Notes under the pieces: model-generated | Seen by the model: the letters and a program-made list of their open reading frames with translations, nothing else | What the model was told of the DNA's origin: nothing | The model's database searches: none | Program-made: the position numbers and the translations under genes | Shown here: positions 24,730-33,298 of the stretch, one piece after another | Numbering within the stretch: position 1 is the first letter of the stretch | How the letters are laid out: every line of letters begins with the position of its first letter | NCBI GenBank assembly: GCA_009744235.1 | Contig: WPHV01000014.1 | Location: forward strand, 1 to 64,000 | DNA from: Gillisella vitis | Lineage (GTDB): Bacteria; Pseudomonadota; Alphaproteobacteria; Rhizobiales; Rhizobiaceae | Length of the DNA: 64,000 nucleotides | Reading direction: 5' to 3'

Positions 24730-25036
24730 ATCAATATCAATAATGCAAGTGATTGCGGGCCAAAACGTCTCTCGTTGGGGAGAGGTGTCCCGCCGTCGTT
24801 GCTAATCGAGTTCACGATTTTCGTCAAGCAACTTTTATCGGCCCGACAGCGACAATCCGCCGCCTCAAATCCTCCACAAAGCGGGGCCGTCGAAAGGCTG
24901 GGTTTCTGCCCGAAAGACGCGCAACAGGCGGTGATCACGCCCGGATTGCGTGAACTTTATTGACCGAGATCAATAGCCACCAGCCGGACCCATGCAACAT
25001 CAGCCTATACGCAATATGAAACTATTGAGGTTGGCT
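24730..25036. other. gap at the right end of the temperate element
   Basis: 307 bp without a convincing gene. Begins with a short tandem ATCAAT ATCAAT. A 62-codon frame ending at 24963 has no ribosome site. The attachment site probably lies here, but I found no direct repeat of it near 13.6-14.0 kb by eye. Confidence 0.45.
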
Positions 25037-25627
25037 ATGACAATGGAAACACTGTATTCCACACCCGGCAAATCGGCGAAAACCCGGCTGTTCCTGCCGG
25101 TCATGGAAAAATTCTATCAGGGATTTGCCGAACCCCTGGCCTTCACCGCTTTCCGGGTCGCCATCGGCGCCATGCTTGTCATTGAGGGCTATCCGAAAAT
25201 CATGGCGCCCATGGCACAAATCGGTTTCGTGCAGAATCTTGGATTCTATCCCGGCTGGCTCTGGTCACCGATGTTGGCTGCCATGCAGTTTTTTGGCGGC
25301 TTCCTGATCATGATCGGGCTTTTCACACGGCCAGTCGCGCTCGCCAATGGCATCATGTTGGCCATCACCCTGTGGTTTCACGTCAAGTTCCCCTACGGGC
25401 ATGCATTCTTGACGCAAGAGGGCATTGATGCCCTTAAAAGCGGCGCCACATTGTTCACCCCAGAGGCCGTCAAGCGGCTTGCCGATGGCGGCACCACCTT
25501 CCTGGAACAGGTGCAGACCAAAGCCGAACTTGCCTCGCTGTTCTGGACCGGCGGTGCGCTGTTTTATGCAGCCTTCGGTGGCGGTGCGCTGTCAGTGGAC
25601 AGAGCGTTGGTCAAGCGCGAGTTCTGA
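25037..25627 (+). CDS. DoxX family membrane protein
   Basis: A 196-residue DoxX-type protein with four predicted membrane helices, starting around FTAFRVAIGAMLVIEGYPKI and including FFGGFLIMIGLFTRP. DoxX proteins are poorly defined; some act with oxidoreductases or thiosulfate metabolism. The ATG at 25037 is chosen because GAGG lies nine bases upstream; three further in-frame ATGs lie nearby. The last 64 bp overlap the convergent hydroxylase gene. Confidence 0.82.
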   Translation: MTMETLYSTPGKSAKTRLFLPVMEKFYQGFAEPLAFTAFRVAIGAMLVIEGYPKIMAPMAQIGFVQNLGFYPGWLWSPMLAAMQFFGGFLIMIGLFTRPVALANGIMLAITLWFHVKFPYGHAFLTQEGIDALKSGATLFTPEAVKRLADGGTTFLEQVQTKAELASLFWTGGALFYAAFGGGALSVDRALVKREF

Positions 25628-26550
25628 GCAACGACATCGGGGGATGCGAGCGCGCCCTCCTCGACCGGCCGAGCTCCGAGAATCTGCCGCTGGCCCTTTA
25701 CCGTGAAGGGCTGGACCAATTGGCCAACAAAGCCCTTGGCTACCATGCCGCTGATGCCGATATTGGTGCTGGGTCCATGTTCGGGATTGTAATAGGTCCC
25801 GAAGATCTGATCGAAGAGCACCAGGTTCTCGCCGTAATTGGTGTTGCCTTCGCATAAAATCTTCGAATGGTGCCAGCGATGCAGACGCGGCGTGCTGAAC
25901 ACATAGTCGAGAATGCCAGTGCGCACCGCAACATTGCAATGGGTGAGGATGCCGATGAACGCGGTGGCCGCACCGACCCAGAGAAAGACAGCGACGGGCG
26001 CACCAAGCAGGTAGAGTGGCAATTGGCTGAGTGCCACCTTGAACAACGAATCCATCACATGGAAACGCCCGGTATTAACCACCCAAAGCCTGACAACGCT
26101 GTGATGCAGCGCATGGAACCGCCAGAAGAACAGCCGTTCATGAGCAATCCGATGCGCCCAGTAAAGACCGAATTCAGCAACAACAAGCCCCAGAACGACT
26201 TGCAAGGCCATGGGCAAGCCTGTTGGCCAAAGGTGGAATTCCAGCGCCGTCAGCGGTTGCAGCACGTGGGCGGCGGCCATCGGGAAAATCACCGTTAGAC
26301 CCGATAGAAACTCGACAAGGCCCTTGGTCAACAGCGTATGGGCGACATCGTTGACGGTCTCGCCATCGCCTTCCAGCCAGGTCGGCTCATATGGCAGGAA
26401 CCGTTCGCTGAGCGCCAGAAGACCGAAAGCGCAGAGATAGACGGCAACGAAGCCAAGCAGCGGATGAGAACTGGAAAAAGCGAAATAGGAGCCCGTCAGC
26501 CCGAACACAAACACGCCCGGCCATACCAGGAAGGAAGCGAGTATTTTCAT
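25564..26550 (-). CDS. sterol desaturase/fatty acid hydroxylase superfamily protein
   Basis: A 328-residue di-iron membrane enzyme. The His boxes HRIAHE, HALHHS and HRWHHS are all visible, separated by membrane helices, as in the fatty acid hydroxylase superfamily. These enzymes hydroxylate or desaturate lipids using O2. The last 50 residues are a soluble tail overlapping doxX on the other strand. It lies 240 bp from the outer membrane protein gene; substrate unknown. Confidence 0.88.
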   Translation of the reverse strand: MKILASFLVWPGVFVFGLTGSYFAFSSSHPLLGFVAVYLCAFGLLALSERFLPYEPTWLEGDGETVNDVAHTLLTKGLVEFLSGLTVIFPMAAAHVLQPLTALEFHLWPTGLPMALQVVLGLVVAEFGLYWAHRIAHERLFFWRFHALHHSVVRLWVVNTGRFHVMDSLFKVALSQLPLYLLGAPVAVFLWVGAATAFIGILTHCNVAVRTGILDYVFSTPRLHRWHHSKILCEGNTNYGENLVLFDQIFGTYYNPEHGPSTNIGISGMVAKGFVGQLVQPFTVKGQRQILGARPVEEGALASPDVVAQNSRLTNALSTDSAPPPKAA

Positions 26551-26704
26551 TTTGACCGTTCAAGAAGATTGACAGTGGTGATGTAAATCCGGGCAGAAAA
26601 GCCCATTGACGGACGAGATTCTTCGCCAAGCAGCCGTTCCTGTGCCGTTAGCTTTATGGGACATTGCTGGAAATGCAAGGGGGCAGAAGGTTATGGATGA
26701 CAAC

Positions 26705-26742
26705 AAAAAGCCGTGCGTCCTTTCGAACGCACGGCGGCTTTT
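26705..26742. terminator. bidirectional intrinsic terminator
   Basis: AAAAGCCGTGCGT and ACGCACGGCGGCTTTT pair across a short loop with T-runs in both directions. It separates the hydroxylase gene from the outer membrane protein gene; both are on the minus strand, and it would end the latter. Confidence 0.75.
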
Positions 26743-26797
26743 CAAAATCGAGCCGGTCTTCTCCAGACCAGCAGGCATGCACAGCCGTTAAGCCCGG

Positions 26798-27616
26798 TCA
26801 CTTATAGACGAGAGGAGGCGGTTCATAGGCAACTGGCGTCGGGCAGCCGCCGAACTGGTAGCGAGCGCCGACATGCAGGTCGTGGCTGTAAAAGCCCTTG
26901 TCACTGCCGGGACCGCCATTGGCCTTATAGCCGAACATGCTACCACCCGTCGTCTGGCGGAAGCGATAGCCGATATCGGCCTTCCAGTCACAGGTGAGAT
27001 CGATGGAGGTGCCAACCATCAGCTGATAGGCAAAGCGCCAGCTACCCCGGCCCCCATGCTCTTCGCTGCCATCGCAACCACTGCCGTCATCGGCGCAGGA
27101 GGTGTTTTTCAGCTTATCCCATTTGACGTAGGAGCCGCCGATACCCGCGCCGACATAGGGCGTGAACGAGGCGTAGGTGCCGAGATCCACATAGGCATTG
27201 GCCATCAGCGTATAGGCCTGCAAGGAGGACAGGTCACGCGAGGTACAAGCGCTTGACACACCGCAGGACCCACGGGTCGAGCCGGTGAAATCCGACTTGC
27301 CGAGATAGTCGAAGGTCACATCGGTGCGCAGATGACTATTGATCTGGTATCCGACACCGGCGCCCAGCGTGTAGCTGTTATCAAGATCATGCCGGTCGAA
27401 ATTGGCCTGATTGGCATTGGAGCCCTGGTAGAATTTGGCGCCACGCAACTGGTTGAAGGAATAGCCGATATCGCCACGCAGATACCAGCCGGACGTATCG
27501 GCAACCCGCACTTCGGGAGCGTCCTGCGGTGGCGGTTCTGGCTGATAGACGTCGGCGGCGCTTACCGGACCGGCCAGAATGCCGGCGGCAAACAATGCCA
27601 ATAGATGTCTTTTCAT
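26798..27616 (-). CDS. outer membrane beta-barrel protein (Omp25/RopB-like)
   Basis: A 272-residue outer membrane protein. It has a signal peptide MKRHLLALFAAGILAGPVSA cleaved before ADV. Alternating hydrophobic strands follow, with repeated GWYLRGDIGY, YTLGAGVGYQ, YVGAGIGGSY and DIGYRFRQTT motifs typical of eight-stranded barrels. Four cysteines in extracellular loop regions (CGVSSAC, SCADDGSGC) could form disulfides. The start at 27616 gives a clean signal peptide. Probably structural and host-facing. Confidence 0.85.
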   Translation of the reverse strand: MKRHLLALFAAGILAGPVSAADVYQPEPPPQDAPEVRVADTSGWYLRGDIGYSFNQLRGAKFYQGSNANQANFDRHDLDNSYTLGAGVGYQINSHLRTDVTFDYLGKSDFTGSTRGSCGVSSACTSRDLSSLQAYTLMANAYVDLGTYASFTPYVGAGIGGSYVKWDKLKNTSCADDGSGCDGSEEHGGRGSWRFAYQLMVGTSIDLTCDWKADIGYRFRQTTGGSMFGYKANGGPGSDKGFYSHDLHVGARYQFGGCPTPVAYEPPPLVYK

Positions 27617-27753
27617 GAGAAAGGCCCCAAAATCAAAGGATAACGGGGCCACGCCCCAGGTTTCAACCTTGGATAATGAAGGGCAAAGGTTAAGACCTCA
27701 TTAAGCCTGTTGCTTAACCATGCCGGGATCGCATTTCGCCGTTTTTCAGCCCG

Positions 27754-28770
27754 TCACGCCGCCTCGCAGGCCTGACGCTGCAAATCGGCAAACAGCCGAA
27801 CCGATGTCAACCGTGCCTCGATATCGTGGATTGGCATGGAGACAATCACTTCATCTGCCCCGGTATTTTTCAGGAAGCGGGACAGCTTTTCTGCCGCTGT
27901 CGCCGGGCCGCCAACCACGGCATGTTGCAGCGTATGCTCGACGCCGAAGCGTTCCATCTCACTCCACAGCCCTTCCATGGTCTCGACCGGGCGAGGAAAC
28001 TGGCTGCGCACATTGCGCCGCAGGTTGATGAATTGCTGCTGGGCGGAGGTAAACAGCCGCCGCGCCTCCTGATCGGTTTCAGCGATAGCCCCCATCACAC
28101 CGACGATCATATAGGGCTTGTCGAGGGTCTCGGATGGCTGGAAGCGATCACGGTAGATCGAGATCGCCTCAAACAGTTGATCGGGAGCGAAATGCGACGC
28201 AAAGGCATAGGGCAGACCCAGCGCCGCCGCCAGATGGGCGCTATAAAGACTGGAGCCAAGCAACCACACTGCCACATCGCTATTCACACCGGGAACCGCC
28301 ATCAGGCTGCCATCGCCAACCGGCGGTCCCAGCAGCAATTGCAGCTCCTGAATATCCTGGGGGAAGTTATCCACGCCCGCTTCCATATTGCGACGTAGGG
28401 CGCGGGCCGTGCGCATATCGGTGCCGGGCGCCCGTCCGAGACCCAGATCGACCCGGCCCGGAAACAGCGCCGAAAGCGTGCCGAATTGCTCGGCAATCAC
28501 CATCGGCGAATGATTGGGCAGCATGATGCCGCCGGAGCCAATGCGAATCCGTTTGGTTGCCGCCCCGACATGGGCAATGACAATTGAGGTCGCCGCGCTG
28601 GCAATGCCCGGCATGCCGTGATGTTCGGCCAGCCAGAACCGCGTGTAACCATGCTCTTCAGCCGCAACGGCCATGCGCCGCGAGGCCGAAAGCGCATCCG
28701 ACACGCTCTGCCCTTCTGCGATGGGCGACAGGTCAAGAATGGAAATCGGCACGGTTTTTCCAGAAGTCAT
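27754..28770 (-). CDS. LLM class flavin-dependent oxidoreductase
   Basis: A 338-residue bacterial luciferase-like monooxygenase (TIM-barrel, FMN). Landmarks are YTRFWLAEHHGMPG near 45, RIRIGSGGIMLPNHSP at 95-110 and DLGLGRAPGTD at about 127. The family uses FMNH2 to oxidise small substrates, which are unidentified here. It is divergent from ruvC, 205 bp away. Confidence 0.88.
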   Translation of the reverse strand: MTSGKTVPISILDLSPIAEGQSVSDALSASRRMAVAAEEHGYTRFWLAEHHGMPGIASAATSIVIAHVGAATKRIRIGSGGIMLPNHSPMVIAEQFGTLSALFPGRVDLGLGRAPGTDMRTARALRRNMEAGVDNFPQDIQELQLLLGPPVGDGSLMAVPGVNSDVAVWLLGSSLYSAHLAAALGLPYAFASHFAPDQLFEAISIYRDRFQPSETLDKPYMIVGVMGAIAETDQEARRLFTSAQQQFINLRRNVRSQFPRPVETMEGLWSEMERFGVEHTLQHAVVGGPATAAEKLSRFLKNTGADEVIVSMPIHDIEARLTSVRLFADLQRQACEAA

Positions 28771-28975
28771 AAAGCGCGCTCCAGATGAGAGGATATCACT
28801 TTATTTATGTAGTCCTAATGCCAATACCAGAGGCCTTCACAGGAAAGGTTCGATCACATCTTTGCGGAACAGGCTTTGGGAAGGTGAGCACGCCGACGCC
28901 CAATCCACAGCGAATGTTTTTGTTTTGTTCACTTTTTGCTGGCACATCTGGCTTGAAAAGGATTAGGATTTTTCC

Positions 28976-29485
28976 ATGACAAGCGCGATTCGTATTATCG
29001 GCATCGATCCGGGCCTGCGCCGCACCGGCTGGGGCGTTATCGAGACGTTGGGCAATTCGTTGCGCTTCATCGCGTCCGGTACGGTGACCTCCGATGGCGA
29101 TATGGATCTGGCCTCCAGACTGTGCCAGCTGCATGATGGGCTGGCCGATGTGGTGCATCTCCACCAGCCGGATGAAGCAGCGGTGGAACAGACTTTCGTC
29201 AATAAGGACGCGGTAGCGACACTGAAGCTTGGCCAGGCGCGTGGAATTGCCATGCTGGTGCCTGCCCGTGCCGGATTGCCGGTGGCGGAATATGCCCCGA
29301 ATGCGGTAAAAAAGTCGGTGATCGGCGTTGGCCATGGTGATAAGCAGCAGATCCATATGATGCTGAAGATCCTGATGCCAAAGGCCGAATTCAAGGGCAA
29401 TGATGCGGCCGATGCCTTGGCCATCGCCATCTGTCACGCCCATAATCGTGGTGGTGAACGGATGCGCCGGGCGCTGGCGGGATAA
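28976..29485 (+). CDS. ruvC: Holliday junction endonuclease RuvC
   Basis: A 169-residue RuvC, the dimeric resolvase that cuts four-way junctions with RuvAB. Acidic catalytic residues fall in IIGIDPGLRRTGWG (N-terminus), VEQTFVNKD (about 65-75) and GNDAADALAIAICH (about 140-152). First gene of ruvC-ruvA-(toxin-antitoxin)-ruvB; 25 bp to ruvA. Confidence 0.97.
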   Translation: MTSAIRIIGIDPGLRRTGWGVIETLGNSLRFIASGTVTSDGDMDLASRLCQLHDGLADVVHLHQPDEAAVEQTFVNKDAVATLKLGQARGIAMLVPARAGLPVAEYAPNAVKKSVIGVGHGDKQQIHMMLKILMPKAEFKGNDAADALAIAICHAHNRGGERMRRALAG

Positions 29486-29510
29486 TCACTTTTTTCATTG
29501 GATATGGCAT

Positions 29511-30128
29511 ATGATTGGCAAGCTCAAAGGCACCATTGACGAGATCGGCGACGACCATGTGCTGGTCGATGTGCACGGCGTCTGTTACGTCGCTCATTGT
29601 TCGTCTCGCACCCTGGCGCGGCTGGGGTCTCCCGGTGAAGCCATCGTGCTGTTCATCGAGACCTATGTGCGCGAGGACCAGCTGAAATTGTTCGGCTTCA
29701 TGAGCGCGCTGGAGCGGGAATGGTTTAATCTGCTGCAAAGCGTGCAGGGCGTCGGGGCCAAGGTGGCGCTGGCGATTTTGGCAACGCTCACCCCTTCCGA
29801 ACTCGCCAATGCCATCGCCCTTCAGGACAAACCCGCCATTGCCAGAGCCCCCGGCGTCGGCCCGAAAGTGGCGCTGCGTCTCGTTACCGAATTGAAGAAC
29901 AAGGCCCCAGCCTTCACCGGGGATGCGGGAAGCGCCATCGGCCTCAAGCAGGAACTGGGCGAAGGCGTTGCCTCTGCCCCGGTTTCCGATGCGGTGTCAG
30001 CCCTGACCAATCTCGGCTATTCCCGTGATCAGGCCGCCAATGCCATCGCCGCCGCGTTGAAAAATGGCGGTGAAGGCGCAGACAGCGCCAAACTGATCCG
30101 GCTGGGCTTGAAGGAGCTATCGCGGTGA
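29511..30128 (+). CDS. ruvA: Holliday junction branch migration protein RuvA
   Basis: A 205-residue RuvA, tetrameric DNA junction-binding subunit that guides the RuvB motor. N-terminal OB domain (1-64), two helix-hairpin-helix motifs (VQGVGAKVALAIL and APGVGPKVALRLV, about 72-130) and the flexible C-terminal RuvB-contact domain (about 155-205). The start at ATG 29511 restores the usual length. A stem-loop with a T-run follows, and then a toxin-antitoxin pair instead of ruvB directly. Confidence 0.97.
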   Translation: MIGKLKGTIDEIGDDHVLVDVHGVCYVAHCSSRTLARLGSPGEAIVLFIETYVREDQLKLFGFMSALEREWFNLLQSVQGVGAKVALAILATLTPSELANAIALQDKPAIARAPGVGPKVALRLVTELKNKAPAFTGDAGSAIGLKQELGEGVASAPVSDAVSALTNLGYSRDQAANAIAAALKNGGEGADSAKLIRLGLKELSR

Positions 30129-30148
30129 TTTCCTTGCTTTTGGCGGTA

Positions 30149-30182
30149 TTCCTTACTATTGTGGAAAAGTAAGGAATTTTTT
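30149..30182 (+). terminator. stem-loop with T-run between ruvA and the toxin-antitoxin pair
   Basis: TTCCTTACT (30149-30157) pairs with AGTAAGGAA (30168-30176), ten-base loop, then six T. The stem is A/T-rich, so it may be a weak intrinsic terminator or the operator palindrome of the antitoxin downstream. Confidence 0.5.
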
Positions 30183-30207
30183 AGCCGGTCAGACCAGGAG
30201 GGTCCGC

Positions 30208-30468
30208 ATGAACGTCTTCTACGCAACGATGACCTCCAAAGGTCAAACCACGGTCCCAGCCGAAATCAGGGAGCTGTTGAAGCTGAAGCCCGGCGACCGG
30301 ATTCGCTACGTGGTGAAAAACGGCGAAGTCACGCTGAAAGCCAAGAACAAGCGATTGATCGATCTGGCTGGTATCCTGCATCGTCCCGGCATGCCCACCC
30401 TGACGATCGAAGAGATGGATGAGGCGATCGGCGACGCCATCGTGGACCACGTGATGGGCCGAGAATGA
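30208..30468 (+). CDS. AbrB/MazE-type antitoxin
   Basis: An 86-residue antitoxin with an AbrB swapped-hairpin DNA-binding domain at residues 5-47 (TSKGQTTVPAEIRELLKLKP and DRIRYVVKNGEVTL). The C-terminal part wraps the toxin and contains an acidic helix. The ribosome site is CAGGAGGG. The gene ends in an ATGA overlap with the PIN toxin. It probably represses its own transcription, possibly at the palindrome upstream. Confidence 0.88.
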   Translation: MNVFYATMTSKGQTTVPAEIRELLKLKPGDRIRYVVKNGEVTLKAKNKRLIDLAGILHRPGMPTLTIEEMDEAIGDAIVDHVMGRE

Positions 30469-30863
30469 TCGGCATCGACACCAATATTCTGCTGCGTCTC
30501 ACCATGCAGGACGATGACATTCAAACAAAACAGGCGCTTGCGCTGGCCGACAGCCTGACACAGGACCAACCCGGCTTCGTCAATAGCGCGGTTTTGCTGG
30601 AATTCATCTGGACGGCGCGCCGAAAGGTCAAGATGTCAAAAGAAGAATTGAGGATCATCCTGTCCGGATTTCTCGATTCTGAAAATCTTGTGCTTGAAGA
30701 CGAAAATCTCATAGAACTGACATTGGATGAAATGGATCGCAGCAGCGAGGAATTTGCCGATATTTTCATTGCTCTCAAGAACAGGGAGTTTGGGTGCCGG
30801 ACGACCATGACATTCGACAGGAAAGCCGCACGAACCGTCCCCCATATGGAACTCCTCGCATGA
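30465..30863 (+). CDS. PIN-domain ribonuclease toxin
   Basis: A 132-residue PIN-domain protein. Acidic metal ligands are readable: Asp5 in MIGIDTN, Glu in VLLEFIW (about 46), Asp in EFADIFIA (about 99) and Asp in TFDRKA (about 118). With the MazE-like partner it forms a type II toxin-antitoxin system. The stop codon overlaps the ruvB start (ATGA), so ruvB translation is coupled to this toxin. Confidence 0.88.
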   Translation: MIGIDTNILLRLTMQDDDIQTKQALALADSLTQDQPGFVNSAVLLEFIWTARRKVKMSKEELRIILSGFLDSENLVLEDENLIELTLDEMDRSSEEFADIFIALKNREFGCRTTMTFDRKAARTVPHMELLA

Positions 30864-31903
30864 GCGCTCAAAACCCTGTCCTCACCCCGGAAAAGCGCGG
30901 CGAAGACGTCGATTCCGCGCTGCGGCCGCAGACGCTGGACGACTTTACCGGCCAGGCGGAGGCCCGCGCCAATCTGAAGATCTTCATCGAAGCCGCCAAG
31001 AACCGGGGCGAAGCGCTGGATCATGTGCTGTTCGTCGGCCCGCCGGGCCTCGGCAAGACGACGCTGGCGCAGATCATGGCCAAGGAACTGGGTGTCAATT
31101 TCCGCTCGACCTCCGGTCCCGTCATCGCCAAGGCCGGTGATCTCGCCGCCCTCCTCACCAATCTCGAAGAGCGCGACGTGCTGTTTATCGACGAAATCCA
31201 TCGTTTGAGCCCGGCGGTGGAGGAAATTCTCTATCCGGCTATGGAGGATTTCCAGCTCGACCTGATCATCGGCGAAGGCCCAGCGGCACGCTCGGTGAAA
31301 ATCGACCTTTCCAAATTCACCCTGGTCGCCGCCACCACTCGGCTTGGCCTGTTGACCACGCCGTTGCGCGACCGGTTCGGCATTCCGGTGCGGCTGTCCT
31401 TCTATACGGTCGAGGAGCTGGAACTGATCGTGCGGCGCGGCGCGCGTCTGATGGGGCTTGGCATGACCGATGACGGGGCGCGCGAAATTGCAAGGCGCGC
31501 CCGTGGCACGCCGCGCATTGCAGGCCGGTTGCTCCGCCGGGTGCGCGATTTTGCCGAAGTCGCCCGCGCCCCTGCCGTCACCCGCGAGATCGCCGATGAA
31601 GCGCTCACGCGGTTGTTAGTGGACAATATGGGCCTTGATCAGCTCGACACCCGTTATTTGACCATGATTGCCGTCAATTTTGGTGGGGGACCAGTCGGCA
31701 TTGAAACCATTGCCGCTGGCCTGTCCGAACCACGCGACGCCATCGAGGATATTATCGAGCCCTATATGATCCAGCAGGGTTTCATCCAGCGCACGCCGCG
31801 TGGCCGCGTTCTGACCGCGATTGCCTGGAAACATCTGGGCCTGATGCCGCCGAAAGACATGGAGGCCGCGCAGTTCCGCCTGACCCTTGAGGATGACGAT
31901 TGA
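30860..31903 (+). CDS. ruvB: Holliday junction helicase motor RuvB
   Basis: A 347-residue AAA+ RuvB. Walker A GPPGLGKTTL (about residues 60-69), Walker B DEIHRLSP (about 112-119), the RuvB-specific beta-hairpin and a C-terminal winged helix with TPRGRVLT. It forms a hexamer on RuvA-bound junctions and drives branch migration. ATG at 30860 overlaps the toxin stop. The next gene starts within its stop codon. Confidence 0.97.
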   Translation: MSAQNPVLTPEKRGEDVDSALRPQTLDDFTGQAEARANLKIFIEAAKNRGEALDHVLFVGPPGLGKTTLAQIMAKELGVNFRSTSGPVIAKAGDLAALLTNLEERDVLFIDEIHRLSPAVEEILYPAMEDFQLDLIIGEGPAARSVKIDLSKFTLVAATTRLGLLTTPLRDRFGIPVRLSFYTVEELELIVRRGARLMGLGMTDDGAREIARRARGTPRIAGRLLRRVRDFAEVARAPAVTREIADEALTRLLVDNMGLDQLDTRYLTMIAVNFGGGPVGIETIAAGLSEPRDAIEDIIEPYMIQQGFIQRTPRGRVLTAIAWKHLGLMPPKDMEAAQFRLTLEDDD

Positions 31904-32790
31904 TAACCAGACGGACGTTTTTCAAGCTGCTGGCAGGCACCGCCGCCGGCATTCTGTCGCTTGGCGGCTATGCCGGGGCGGTGGAGCCGTTGCTGCGGCT
32001 GGAAACCACCCGCTATAAACTCTCCCCGCCCGGCTGGCCGAAGGGCCAAAGCCTGCGGATTGTCGCGCTCGCCGATTTCCATGCCTGTGAGCCCTGGATG
32101 CCGGCCGAGCGGATCGCCAGGATCTGCGACTATGCCAATACGCTGGGCGGCGATGTGATCCTGCTGCTGGGCGATTACATGTCTGGCATGAAACTGGTAA
32201 CCGGCGTGGTGCCGCCGGAGCAATGGTCCAAGGCGCTCTCCGTCTTGAAAGCCCCCTATGGCGTGCATGCCGTCTGCGGCAATCACGACTGGTGGCAGGA
32301 TACCGAGGCGCAGCTTCAACGTCTGCCGGAAACCATGGCCCATCGGGCGCTGCGCAGCGTCGGTATCAATGCCATGTCCAACAGCGCCGTGCGATTGGGG
32401 TCGGAAGCTCAGCCTTTCTGGGTGGCCGGACTGGAAGACCAATGGGCCTATCTCACCGGCAATCACCGGATGCGCGGCCTCGACGACCTGCCGGGCACGC
32501 TGGCCAAAGTGACGGACAATGCCCCGGTCATCCTGCTGGCCCATGAACCGGATATTTTTCCAAGCGTGCCGGATCGGGTCTCGCTGACGCTTTCGGGCCA
32601 TACCCATGGCGGACAGGTCAATCTATTCGGCTGGACGCCGGTCGTTCCATCGCGGTTCGGCTCGCGCTATGTTTATGGCCATCGCGAGGAAAATGGCCGC
32701 AATATCATCGTCTCGGGCGGGCTTGGCTGTTCTGTCGCACCGATCCGGTTCGGCTCACCGCCGGAAATAGTGGTGATCGATCTTGGCTAA
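31900..32790 (+). CDS. Tat-exported or membrane-anchored metallophosphoesterase
   Basis: A 296-residue calcineurin-like phosphoesterase. It begins MITRRTFFKLLAGTAAGILS, a twin-arginine-type signal. The metal-binding blocks follow: ADFHAC (about 58), LLLGDYM (about 89), CGNHDWW (about 126), AHEPD (about 213) and SGHTHGGQ (about 229). Related YkuE-type enzymes act on membrane lipids or UDP-sugars. It starts at TTG 31900, overlapping the ruvB stop, with GAGGA upstream; overlaps the Nudix gene by 8 bp. Confidence 0.88.
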   Translation: MITRRTFFKLLAGTAAGILSLGGYAGAVEPLLRLETTRYKLSPPGWPKGQSLRIVALADFHACEPWMPAERIARICDYANTLGGDVILLLGDYMSGMKLVTGVVPPEQWSKALSVLKAPYGVHAVCGNHDWWQDTEAQLQRLPETMAHRALRSVGINAMSNSAVRLGSEAQPFWVAGLEDQWAYLTGNHRMRGLDDLPGTLAKVTDNAPVILLAHEPDIFPSVPDRVSLTLSGHTHGGQVNLFGWTPVVPSRFGSRYVYGHREENGRNIIVSGGLGCSVAPIRFGSPPEIVVIDLG

Positions 32791-33298
32791 ACAACCGGAC
32801 AACCGCATCCGCATCAAACAGCAGAGCCGCATCTTCCAGATGCGCATTGCGGGCTTGGCTTTTCGCAACGGCCATGTGCTGGTGCATCGCGCCGTGCATG
32901 AAAAATTCTGGACCTTTCCCGGAGGACGCGCCGAAATCGGCGAGACCTCGCAGGAAACATTGAAGAGGGAAATGGCCGAGGAACTCGGTGTCGAGGCCAG
33001 GATCGACAGGCTGTTGTGGAGCGTCGAAAACTTCTTCCACTACGAAGGCCGCGACTGGCACGAACTGGGCTATTATTATCTGATGCACCTGCCAGACACC
33101 CTGCCCTTCCACGAGAAGGACATCATTCACCGCATCCAGGATGGAAAGAACGCGCTGGAATTCAAATGGGCACGCGCCACCAAAGAGGCGTTGACCGCAC
33201 TGGATATTCCACCCTATTTCATTGCCGACGAGATTGAAAACCTGCCCCGAACCTCACGCCATCTGGCGTGGAACGATAGCAATCTGGACGACAAATGA
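32783..33298 (+). CDS. Nudix hydrolase
   Basis: A 171-residue Nudix protein. The box is complete: GRAEIGETSQETLKREMAEE (Gx5Ex7REUxEExGU), about residues 48-70. It hydrolyses nucleoside-diphosphate-linked compounds; target unknown. TTG start at 32783 inside the previous stop region. The next gene is a second Nudix in a 4-bp overlap. Confidence 0.88.
   Translation: MAKQPDNRIRIKQQSRIFQMRIAGLAFRNGHVLVHRAVHEKFWTFPGGRAEIGETSQETLKREMAEELGVEARIDRLLWSVENFFHYEGRDWHELGYYYLMHLPDTLPFHEKDIIHRIQDGKNALEFKWARATKEALTALDIPPYFIADEIENLPRTSRHLAWNDSNLDDK

Noticed and set aside
24753..24963. Open frames after the integrase, considered as a small gene or attachment-site remnant
   Set aside because: No ribosome site, no domain, and no direct repeat found at the left end by eye.
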